A stretch of DNA of 64,000 nucleotides from Bacteroidales bacterium (GTDB taxonomy: Bacteria; Bacteroidota; Bacteroidia; Bacteroidales; UBA10428), in assembly GCA_016926235.1 (NCBI GenBank), contig JAFGOZ010000028.1, forward strand, positions 75,848 through 139,847, given 5' to 3'. A program made the translations under genes and the position numbers. This document shows, one piece after another, positions 56,494 to 64,000 of this stretch (within the stretch, counting starts at the first letter, position 1; every line of letters starts with the position of its first letter). The notes under the pieces were generated by a model, which searched no databases, was not told the DNA's origin, and worked only from the letters and a program-made list of their open reading frames with translations.

Positions 56494-57615
56494 ATGAAGA
56501 TTGCTATAAATACACGTTTGTTATTAAAGAATAAACTTGAAGGGATTGGCTGGTTTACTTTTGAAACATTGAAACGAATAACACAGGCACATCCAGAGCA
56601 TGAATTCATTTTTCTTTTCGACAGGCCCACCAATCCGGAATTTATATTTGGTGATAATGTAAAAACGGTTGTCATTAATATACCTGCTCGTCATCCGGTA
56701 TTGTGGTACCTTTTTTTTGAATGGGGAGTTACGAAGGCTCTTAAAAGGAATAAAGCAGATCTCTTCCTTTCAACAGACGGATGGATCTCACTTCGAAGCA
56801 AAGTGCCATCGGTAAATGTAATTCACGACCTGAATTTTGTACATCACCCGGAATATATAAAACCAGTAACACGAATTTATTATCGATTTTTTTTCAAGAA
56901 ATTTGCCCAACGACCGATAAGGCTTGCTGCAGTTTCAGAATATACACGTCAGGATATACATAAAACCTTTGACGTTCCATTGGAGAAGATTGATGTAGTT
57001 TATAACGGTTCCAATGATTTTTACAAACCTCTTTCTAATGAGGAGAAAGAGATCGTACTTGAAAAATATACAAATGGCGTACCCTATTTTGTATTTATTG
57101 GGGCTTTACATTATCGAAAAAACCTGACCGGCCTTTTTAAAGCATTCGATCTGTTTAAGGAAGAGAATAATGTACTACATAAGCTGGTAATTGTTGGAGG
57201 TAAAAAATGGTGGAAAGGAGAAATAGCAGAGACCTACAATGCTATGAAATATCGGGATGAAGTTATTTTATTAGGCCGTGTGGAACCTGAAGAACTTAAC
57301 AATGTTTTATCATCTGCCCTGGCATTAATGTATGTTTCTTTTTTCGAAGGGTTTGGCATACCTATTATTGAAGCATTTAATGCAGGCACTGCTGTAATTA
57401 CCTCAAACACAACTTCTATGCCCGAAGTAGCCGGCGATGCGGCTGAAATTGTGAATCCTTATTCCATTGATTCGATTGCAAAGGCCATGGAAAAAGTAGC
57501 CTTTGATGAGGATTATCGAAAGTTACTTATTGAAAAAGGATTTAAGCGTAAAGAATTGTTTAGCTGGGATATAACAGCTTATAAATTATGGCAAACAATT
57601 GCAAAGGTCCTATAA
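56494..57615 (+). CDS. GT4 family glycosyltransferase
   Basis: The 373-residue GT-B enzyme has an acceptor half beginning MKIAINTRLLLKNKLEGIGWF and a donor half with FIGALHYRKNLTGL and the E-x7-E motif (EGFGIPIIE). It resembles mannosyl- and other polysaccharide transferases. It is cotranscribed with the methyltransferase 6 bp upstream. The donor and acceptor cannot be read from sequence. Confidence 0.92.
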   Translation: MKIAINTRLLLKNKLEGIGWFTFETLKRITQAHPEHEFIFLFDRPTNPEFIFGDNVKTVVINIPARHPVLWYLFFEWGVTKALKRNKADLFLSTDGWISLRSKVPSVNVIHDLNFVHHPEYIKPVTRIYYRFFFKKFAQRPIRLAAVSEYTRQDIHKTFDVPLEKIDVVYNGSNDFYKPLSNEEKEIVLEKYTNGVPYFVFIGALHYRKNLTGLFKAFDLFKEENNVLHKLVIVGGKKWWKGEIAETYNAMKYRDEVILLGRVEPEELNNVLSSALALMYVSFFEGFGIPIIEAFNAGTAVITSNTTSMPEVAGDAAEIVNPYSIDSIAKAMEKVAFDEDYRKLLIEKGFKRKELFSWDITAYKLWQTIAKVL

Positions 57616-57722
57616 TTTTTATTTATTATAAACTTATTCTATCCCTATAACCATTTATTCCATTAATCCAATTATACAACAATCCTAGCTATTATTTCCA
57701 TGTTATAGAAACCTTCCCATTG

Positions 57723-57750
57723 TTCATTATCAATTATTCATTATCCATTA
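57723..57750. repeat. Tandem 14-mer duplication
   Basis: TTCATTATCAATTA (57723-57736) is followed directly by TTCATTATCCATTA (57737-57750), one mismatch. Such short AT-rich tandem units are common between genes in this phylum. Confidence 0.7.
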
Positions 57751-57752
57751 CT

Positions 57753-59291
57753 CTATCCTGCCCAGTTCTCCCGATCCAGACTCCTGTACTGTATAGCCTC
57801 GGCCAAATGCTCCGGGCCAATCTTTTCTGAGGCTTCCATATCCGCGATGGTCCGGGATACTTTCAGTATCCGGTCATAAGCCCTTGCAGATAATCCAAGT
57901 TTTTCCATCGCATTTTTTATTAGCGAAGTCCCCGTGCTGTCCAGTTCGCAATATTTGCGGAGCATCTTAGAGTTCATCTGTGCATTACAATGAATACCCT
58001 CAACCTGCCTGAATCTTTCAGCCTGTACTTTCCGGGCATTCACAACCCGGTCTCTTATTGTACTGCTGGGTTCGGATTCCCGTAGCTCAGATAATTTATC
58101 AAAAGGTACAGGAACAACTTCTATATGAATGTCAATACGGTCCAGTAATGGGCCGGAAATTCTGTTAAGGTATTTTTGGACTACCCCGGGTGTACAAACA
58201 CAGTCTTTCTCAGGGTGGTTGTAGTATCCACAGGGACAAGGATTCATACTGGCTACCAGCATAAAACTGGCCGGATATTCAACAGTAAATTTCGCCCTGG
58301 AAATGGTTATTACCCGATCTTCCAAAGGTTGGCGCATCACTTCAAGAACGGTACGTTTAAATTCGGGTAGTTCGTCAAGGAAGAGTACCCCGTTATGTGC
58401 AAGTGAGATTTCACCAGGCTGGGGGAAAGAACCGCCGCCGACAAGAGCTACATCGCTGATTGTATGGTGTGGCGAACGATATGGCCTGCTGGTCATAAGG
58501 GAGGTGTTTTTATCAATGCGGCCGGCTACGGAATGTATCTTGGTAGTTTCCAAAGCTTCCTGTAATGTGAGCGGGGGAATGATGGTGGGTAACCTGCGCG
58601 CGAGCATCGTTTTGCCGGCGCCCGGGGGGCCAATCAATATGATATTGTGTCCACCTGCTGCAGCAACTTCCAAAGAACGCTTCACATTTTCCTGGCCTTT
58701 CACATCCTCAAAACCCATCTCATACTTGTTTACATTCTCAAAGAATTCTTCCCGGGTATTTACGATGGTTGGCTCCAATTGCCCGTTACCCTGAAAAAAA
58801 TCGATAACTTCTTTAATATTTTCAATACCATAAACATCCAGATCATTAACCACTGCTGCTTCTCGTGCATTTTGCCGGGGTACTATAAGGCCTTTAAAAC
58901 CTTCTTCTTTTGCTTTGATGGCGATGGGCAACGCTCCTTTTATGGGTTGTAACCCCCCATCCAGTGAAAGTTCTCCCATAATAACGAAATTCTCAAGGCT
59001 GGTAGAAGGTATTTGCTCAGAGGCGGCAAGAATTCCAACTGCCAGGGGAAGGTCATAGGCAGAGCCCTCCTTCTTTATATCGGCAGGGGCCATGTTTATG
59101 ACCACTTTTTTACCGGGTATTTTATATCCGTGGGTGTGCAGGGCTGAGTCTATGCGCTGCTGACTTTCTTTTACTGCATTATCAGGAAGGCCAACCAATA
59201 AAAAGTTTATGCCTGTAGATATATTTACTTCAATCGTGATGATGGATGCGCTTATTCCGTATACCGCACTCCCAAATGTCTTTACCAGCAT
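57753..59291 (-). CDS. comM: YifB/ComM family Mg-chelatase-like AAA+ ATPase
   Basis: The 512-residue protein has the N-terminal ChlI-like domain (INFLLVGLPDNAVKESQQRIDSA pattern), Walker A GPPGAGKT, Walker B FLDELPEF and the C-terminal Mg-chelatase domain with ARAYDRILKVSRTIAD. ComM is a helicase that aids branch migration during natural transformation in other bacteria. The CPCGYY and CVCTPG cysteines typical of the family are present. It is a single gene on minus. Confidence 0.95.
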   Translation of the reverse strand: MLVKTFGSAVYGISASIITIEVNISTGINFLLVGLPDNAVKESQQRIDSALHTHGYKIPGKKVVINMAPADIKKEGSAYDLPLAVGILAASEQIPSTSLENFVIMGELSLDGGLQPIKGALPIAIKAKEEGFKGLIVPRQNAREAAVVNDLDVYGIENIKEVIDFFQGNGQLEPTIVNTREEFFENVNKYEMGFEDVKGQENVKRSLEVAAAGGHNIILIGPPGAGKTMLARRLPTIIPPLTLQEALETTKIHSVAGRIDKNTSLMTSRPYRSPHHTISDVALVGGGSFPQPGEISLAHNGVLFLDELPEFKRTVLEVMRQPLEDRVITISRAKFTVEYPASFMLVASMNPCPCGYYNHPEKDCVCTPGVVQKYLNRISGPLLDRIDIHIEVVPVPFDKLSELRESEPSSTIRDRVVNARKVQAERFRQVEGIHCNAQMNSKMLRKYCELDSTGTSLIKNAMEKLGLSARAYDRILKVSRTIADMEASEKIGPEHLAEAIQYRSLDRENWAG

Positions 59292-59452
59292 GTTTTACGT
59301 ATCGTCTTGGGTTTTTAATAAGGATGCAATATACTAATGATTTTGTTTCTATGGTAGTTTTTCTGATTAAAATCGAAATGCTTTTAAGTTATATAGATTA
59401 AAGCCTATTGTAGTAGCTTAATTTAAATTACAATTATATGGCGAGGAGATAA

Positions 59453-62368
59453 TTAATTTGAAATCTCATTAGACTTTTGCTTTTCAATCTCACGTATTAA
59501 GTTTAATAAATAGGTTCTAGTATTTTTATTCATTTTAGATTCACTTTTTCCTAACCATGTCATTAAAGGTTCAAAAGAATATTTTTTTTTCTTAAGATCA
59601 TATATTTTATATAAGGAACTAATATAATTGCCAATTGAAGGCATTTTAATTTTATTTGATAGTATTCCTTTTATATGCAAGATTATTTTATAATTTAGTT
59701 TAATCTCCCCTGATAAAAAAGTTGAGTCAAGTAATTTTTCAATTTTTAGGATTAGTGTAGTATTATTATTAATAATACCTATTAATAATGAGTTTAAAAT
59801 TGTTCGAATTATTAAAAAGTTATTCTCTTTAATTTCTTTTTTAATATCCTTTTCTGTAAATTTTTCTAATATTTTTATGATATCTTTTTCGGCATTTTGG
59901 TATTTCCCGATTTCAAAATACCCTAAACTTCTAATATAATATGAATTAATATTTTCTGGATCTAAATTAATTGAACGTGAAACATATTTAATTGAATTAA
60001 CAAAATCATTTTCATAATAAAAAACCCTACTCTTATAATAGTACGCCCAACTATTTTTTGAATCAATCTTTATCACTTTATTAAAATAGCTTAAGGCTTT
60101 TCTGATGTCATCATTATTATAAAATAGAAAGACTCCATAATTTAAATTTACCATACGAGAATCAGGAAATAGTTTAACCATTTTCAAATAGATTTCTTTA
60201 GCTTCTGGTATGTTCTTTTCATAGTTTTCTATTAGATCAACATATCTTATCCAATACTTTGTTGACTCTTTATCTATTTCTAATGATTTTATGAAATATT
60301 TTTTGGCCAGCTCTATATCATTATTTTTATGTAATTGAAATAATCCATAATCATCAGTAAATTCTGCTTCATTTGGATTTAATTCTATAGCTTTTAAAAA
60401 GTATTTATTTGCTTCTTTCTTTCTATTTTTATTTGCTAAAAAATTAGCATAGTTATTAATTAAATATGAATTACTAGGATAATTTTCTATTAATTGGTTA
60501 TATAATAACCCTTTTTTAGTATCATTATGTTCAGTTCTAATGTCAAGCATTTCTGGTGGATAATGATAAATTGAAAGAGTTTTATCAATAAGGGTTAAGA
60601 TTTTCCTCTCTTCCTTGGATAGATTAAAAATAGAATTTTTATTATTTTCAATTTCGCTATCATAAAGAACTTTTATAAGCTTTTTACTTAAGTCGTTTAT
60701 TGGCAATTCGAGTATAAGTGTAACATAGTTTTTTATGGTTTCTTTATTTATGTTATTACTTATTAAACCTTTAACAAATATGATTGGTATAGATAAGTAT
60801 TCGTTGTTTTTATCTTTCTCATCGTCCGATTTACATATATTATTAACTAAGGAAAATGCCTCTTCAAACAAAGAGTATTTAAGTAGTTCAATAATAAAAA
60901 TTTTAAATATCAAATTTGTATTTTCTTTTTTATTCATTATTATGCTGCATGGACAATCGTTTCTAATATTAGGACAATTTTTATAGTTTGTACGAAAAAT
61001 CATTGCTATTTTGAATAAAGCATCTTTTGTACAACCTTGGTTTAATGTTTGGATAAGGTTTTCAAGATGAGTTAAATCATTTGTATTTTCACCACCTGCT
61101 TTTCCATAAATTAATATTTCATCATAATAATTTCTTTTAAACTGTCCATTTTGACAATTGTATGTTGATAAATACTTAAGTTTTAAGTATCTATTAATTA
61201 TTTCTGTGTCAGAATATAAGACAGTAATAAACCGGGCTAACATCCCAATGATTCCATCTCGATTATCAGTTAATTCAATACAGAAACGCATCATTGGTTC
61301 TGCTAATTCATATAAGTTATCTCTTCCTCTTCGATGTGCTTCAACGAAACCCTTATTTTGTAATTCATACATTTGTTTAGAGGTGCCACCAGGAGAAAGG
61401 AAACATTCTTTTGTTATAACGGAACCTAATTGAGGATTATGTTTTAGTGCTAAAAAGTGAATTATCTTTTGTTGTTGAGGTGGTAAATATCTAAGAAAAG
61501 ATTCATAATAAGGTTTAAGCTTATCAAGTGTCTGCAAAAATGGTTTTGCCATATCACTCTTTATATCATTTTTTAAAAATTCATAAAATAGAGCAATAAG
61601 CCTATGGTTACCACTAGATAAAAAATGTATTGATTTCATCTGACTTATACCTTGGACTGTTTGTAAATGAGCTTTCAAATCAATTGGTCCTTCAATATTA
61701 GCAAGGGTTTTTAAGAATGTTTTTGTCTCTGCTTCAGATAAACGATTTAAGTGTATAATTTGGAAAAAATTATGAAATGGCTTATCCTCATTTTGTATAT
61801 CTGTGAATAAAACTTGACTTGTTGCTATTAAGATAATTTTTTCATATTGTTGGATAAAATCTCTCAGTTTGGCTTGACCAGCCTTTTTTAAACCACTAAA
61901 TACATCATTAATGTTTTCAATTAGAATAATAAGTTTCTTTTCTTTTAGAAAAGTTAATAGGAATTCTTTGGCTTTATCTTCTCTTTCATGTTGTGATAAA
62001 TTCTTTAATGTACCTATTTTATTTTTCCATTCTTCCTTCTCCGTTTCTGTATCATTCCATCTAATAAATGCCTCAAAAATTCTAACAAATAGAGAGAACA
62101 GTGAATCAATACCAATTTCCTCTTCTGCCATATATGCGATTTCAGCTTTCTCTTTTATTGTTTTATTTGAATTGAATCTATTAAATAGCACTTGGATTAT
62201 ATGAGTTTTTCCACTGCCTCTTGGACCTATAATTAGATGTTGAATACTAAGATAGCTTGATAAAGCATTATTAACACTTTTTTCTATTGCATCTACAATT
62301 TTTTTTCTACCAACAAGTAATTCTTCTAACTTTTCTGGGCTCTCAGTTTTTGAATTGAAAATAAGCAT
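59453..62368 (-). CDS. P-loop ATPase with C-terminal TPR repeats (cassette gene 2)
   Basis: The 971-residue protein carries an N-terminal NTPase with Walker A GPRGSGKT (48-55). Its Walker B is atypical (LIILIEN, Glu150-Asn151 instead of Asp-Glu), and the sensor-1-like strand is IILIATSQ. A winged-helix-like segment (about 310-365: PPQQQKIIHFLALKHNP) follows, then a Cys cluster (NCPNIRNDCPC), a long helical region, and about six TPRs (about 630-840). It looks STAND-like: a switch ATPase with a protein-binding sensor. It lies 10 bp after the other ATPase. It appears AT-richer than neighbouring comM, hinting at acquisition. Function unknown. Confidence 0.85.
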   Translation of the reverse strand: MLIFNSKTESPEKLEELLVGRKKIVDAIEKSVNNALSSYLSIQHLIIGPRGSGKTHIIQVLFNRFNSNKTIKEKAEIAYMAEEEIGIDSLFSLFVRIFEAFIRWNDTETEKEEWKNKIGTLKNLSQHEREDKAKEFLLTFLKEKKLIILIENINDVFSGLKKAGQAKLRDFIQQYEKIILIATSQVLFTDIQNEDKPFHNFFQIIHLNRLSEAETKTFLKTLANIEGPIDLKAHLQTVQGISQMKSIHFLSSGNHRLIALFYEFLKNDIKSDMAKPFLQTLDKLKPYYESFLRYLPPQQQKIIHFLALKHNPQLGSVITKECFLSPGGTSKQMYELQNKGFVEAHRRGRDNLYELAEPMMRFCIELTDNRDGIIGMLARFITVLYSDTEIINRYLKLKYLSTYNCQNGQFKRNYYDEILIYGKAGGENTNDLTHLENLIQTLNQGCTKDALFKIAMIFRTNYKNCPNIRNDCPCSIIMNKKENTNLIFKIFIIELLKYSLFEEAFSLVNNICKSDDEKDKNNEYLSIPIIFVKGLISNNINKETIKNYVTLILELPINDLSKKLIKVLYDSEIENNKNSIFNLSKEERKILTLIDKTLSIYHYPPEMLDIRTEHNDTKKGLLYNQLIENYPSNSYLINNYANFLANKNRKKEANKYFLKAIELNPNEAEFTDDYGLFQLHKNNDIELAKKYFIKSLEIDKESTKYWIRYVDLIENYEKNIPEAKEIYLKMVKLFPDSRMVNLNYGVFLFYNNDDIRKALSYFNKVIKIDSKNSWAYYYKSRVFYYENDFVNSIKYVSRSINLDPENINSYYIRSLGYFEIGKYQNAEKDIIKILEKFTEKDIKKEIKENNFLIIRTILNSLLIGIINNNTTLILKIEKLLDSTFLSGEIKLNYKIILHIKGILSNKIKMPSIGNYISSLYKIYDLKKKKYSFEPLMTWLGKSESKMNKNTRTYLLNLIREIEKQKSNEISN

Positions 62369-62378
62369 TTTAATTAAA

Positions 62379-63542
62379 TTATGATAAATTAGTACTCCAC
62401 CATTTTTTTAGTAATTTATATTTAAAACAATAAAATCTATTACCATCACGAATATCTCTATTCAAGTATAAGTCATCAAAAAGTTTCTTTAAAATAAATT
62501 TAATATCATCAGGTTGAATTTTTTTATGTGCTGCAATAACATTATAAATGTCATTTTCATATATAAATTCATCTTTCTTTGCTAAGAAATTCAGAATTCT
62601 TAACGCAATATCCTTAACATTATCTTCATAATATGTATTGATTCTATCAGAAAAATGATTAAATTGTCCTTGATTACCTGGAGCAGAAACTAATTTTTCA
62701 ATTACTAATTCGATGTTGCTTCTATTAATTACCTCGTTTTGGATTTCTATCTCTTTAATAATTAAATCAATATAAAAAGGTAAATAATCCACTTGATTAC
62801 ATAATAGTTCTATTAAATCTTCGGAATTTGATTCTATTTTTACTTTTTTTGTTTCCACCAAATACATAGCTAGCGATTTGGCATCATCAAGTGTCATAGC
62901 ATCAAGTATTTCTAAACTCATATCATTAATAGGTGCTCCAGCATAATTATGTTCTTGCCTTAAAATATTTAAAACCACATTAAAACCAATAGAACCACAG
63001 AAGATAAATTTTATTCCTTGATCTCCATATAGTTGCCTAATTTCCCTTAACGTATCAAGCATTTCTATTGCCTGTAAAGCTAAATCATACTCTTTGATAA
63101 ATTTGTAGAGCATCATTGGAAATTCATCAATCATGATTAGTACAGTTTTCCCCCTATTAATTTCTATTAAATCCTCAATTATCCTTTTTAATGCCTCTTT
63201 CCAATGCGGTCTAAATGATGGTAGTTTCATATCTTTTATCTCCTTTCCAGCAAAGTTTTTTTCATACCATGTTAATAACCGGCTTGATTTATCTTTAATC
63301 AATTCTGCTTCTTTTAATTGTTGAAATAAGTCGTGTATGAATTCTTCAGGATTTGATTTACCTTCAACGATTAAAAAAACAGGTATAAATTCGTCTGGAT
63401 GTTCAGAGGTCATTTTTTTTAAAACCATAGTTTTTCCCATTCTACGATGTGATGAAAGAACTATACTTCGGGTTTTTAAGACAATAAAAAAATTGTTTAT
63501 TTCAATTAGTCTTCCTATTATCTTTTGACTTTCAAATCTCAT
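62379..63542 (-). CDS. ATPase_2-like P-loop ATPase (cassette gene 1)
   Basis: The protein is 387 residues from ATG 63542 (MRFESQKIIGRLIEI). Upstream in-frame starts (ATG 63554, TTG 63557) overlap the -7 promoter element. Walker A is SSHRRMGKT (30-38), Walker B is IMIDEFP (136-142), the sensor-1 strand is IKFIFCGS, and a C-terminal winged helix ends with NRFYCFKYKLLKKWW, characteristic of the archaeal-type ATPase_2 family. Such proteins are poorly understood; some take part in stress or defence islands. It is the promoter-proximal gene of the two-gene cassette. No nuclease or toxin domain was seen in either gene. Confidence 0.87.
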   Translation of the reverse strand: MRFESQKIIGRLIEINNFFIVLKTRSIVLSSHRRMGKTMVLKKMTSEHPDEFIPVFLIVEGKSNPEEFIHDLFQQLKEAELIKDKSSRLLTWYEKNFAGKEIKDMKLPSFRPHWKEALKRIIEDLIEINRGKTVLIMIDEFPMMLYKFIKEYDLALQAIEMLDTLREIRQLYGDQGIKFIFCGSIGFNVVLNILRQEHNYAGAPINDMSLEILDAMTLDDAKSLAMYLVETKKVKIESNSEDLIELLCNQVDYLPFYIDLIIKEIEIQNEVINRSNIELVIEKLVSAPGNQGQFNHFSDRINTYYEDNVKDIALRILNFLAKKDEFIYENDIYNVIAAHKKIQPDDIKFILKKLFDDLYLNRDIRDGNRFYCFKYKLLKKWWSTNLS

Positions 63543-63554
63543 TGGTTTTTTCAT

Positions 63555-63585
63555 CAAATATAAGATAAAATTATCTTACGACAAA
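63555..63585 (-). promoter_or_regulatory. Consensus promoter of the ATPase cassette
   Basis: On minus, TTTG (63582-63585), a 19-bp spacer and TATATTTG (63555-63562) match the Bacteroidetes -33/-7 consensus exactly. Transcription would start near 63547-63551, leaving only about 5-9 nt before ATG 63542. Confidence 0.75.
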
Positions 63586-63614
63586 ATTATCTTACGACAA
63601 ATTAATCTTACATC
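63561..63614. repeat. Tandem 16-bp repeats and palindrome over the cassette promoter
   Basis: AAAATTATCTTACGAC occurs twice in direct succession (63567-63582, 63583-63598), with a degenerate third copy (63599-63614). TAAGATAA-AA-TTATCTTA (63561-63578) forms an inverted repeat overlapping the first copy and the promoter. This arrangement is typical of operators for repressor control. Confidence 0.75.
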
Positions 63615-64000
63615 CAAAAATTGTAAAGGAAAGGATTACATTTTACAATTATAGATTAAACTACTCTTCGTGATTAAAACATTCAATTTTCTAATAAATA
63701 ATAATTCATACACGTATTGGCATTTTCTCAATTTTTAATGTAAAATCTCTTCTTCTTTTATAATTGACAAGAATTATGGCAAAAAAGAGGGGAAAGCAGT
63801 TGGGTTCCCAGCCTTATACTTTTAATGAGATTTCTTTTTATTTAGAGATTGTGTAAAAGTTTTGCATATTGTCAATAGTGTATGTCATTATTTAATCAAT
63901 GAAAATTAATTATTTCTACTTTGACACATTTAAGTTACTGAATAATATCTATTTATATCATTTTGTCGAATAAAGTGTCTATAGGCAATCTGTTTTATTA
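63615..64000. other. Intergenic region at the right edge
   Basis: No supported gene. AATTGTAAA (63619-63627) pairs with TTTACAATT (63642-63650) as a 9-bp hairpin beside the operator repeats. The rest is AT-rich, with only very short open frames. What lies beyond the edge is unknown. Confidence 0.5.

Noticed and set aside
58303..58794. 163-residue frame opposite comM
   Set aside because: It is antisense to a clear AAA+ ATPase gene, with no start signal or motif.
63567..63614. Possible CRISPR array from tandem repeats
   Set aside because: The 16-bp units abut without spacers and sit on a promoter, so they are operator-like.
63776..63826. Tiny plus-strand frame starting MAKKEGK near the right edge
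   Set aside because: Only 16 codons, no ribosome-binding or family evidence.

Overview
The window is an AT-rich chromosomal segment that reads as Bacteroidota, most likely a Bacteroidales- or Marinilabiliales-like lineage. The evidence is lineage-typical machinery: a type IX secretion C-terminal domain (54586-55530), a giant hybrid sensor kinase with periplasmic propellers, many lipoproteins with LxxC-type boxes, M56 peptidase/BlaI pairs, a K+-dependent membrane pyrophosphatase, a type II glutamine synthetase, a GT3-GT35 glycogen enzyme, and promoters of the TTTG / TAnnTTTG type. I saw no rRNA, tRNA, CRISPR array or transposase.

Layout. 1-5.3 kb: an edge-truncated unknown protein, a secreted WD40-caspase fusion, and a small membrane protein with a GNAT acetyltransferase. 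5.3-11.4 kb: hppA pyrophosphatase (minus), a lone receiver protein, then yceD-rpmF-plsX-fabH for fatty-acid and phospholipid initiation. 11.5-17.6 kb: an operon of bactofilin, atpZ, an unknown membrane protein and atpB-E-F-H-A-G, without atpD or atpC and with a perfect 15-bp hairpin between atpE and atpF. 17.6-25.6 kb: SGNH hydrolase, serine hydrolase, glnA type II, a CPA1 antiporter with a cNMP-like domain, a small lipoprotein and a sulfotransferase. 25.9-37.4 kb: glycogen metabolism, with debranching enzyme, GT4, GH57 and a synthase-phosphorylase fusion on plus, and branching enzyme convergent on minus. The two are separated by a 429-bp structured noncoding block.

37.6-48.2 kb: lipoproteins, a membrane protein, the hybrid sensor kinase and an outer-membrane barrel protein. 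48.2-52.8 kb: REP-like hairpins, an M56-M23 peptidase fusion with its BlaI repressor and operator, a secreted ankyrin-phosphoesterase, and a GH43-like lipoprotein. 53-57.6 kb: ECF sigma factor with a membrane partner, a T9SS cargo protein, a methyltransferase and a GT4. 57.7-63.6 kb: comM/yifB and then a two-gene cassette of P-loop ATPases, one with TPRs. A near-consensus promoter overlaid with tandem 16-bp repeats precedes the cassette.

The most coherent known system is the glycogen cluster, which holds synthesis, branching, debranching and phosphorolysis in about 11 kb. The best candidates for something undescribed are the self-contained ATPase pair with its repeat-bearing promoter, the structured noncoding block at 34997-35386, the atp hairpin, and several unusual fusions: WD40-caspase, ankyrin-PPP and GH57 with a histone-like tail. 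All functional assignments rest on motif recognition by eye, with no database search.
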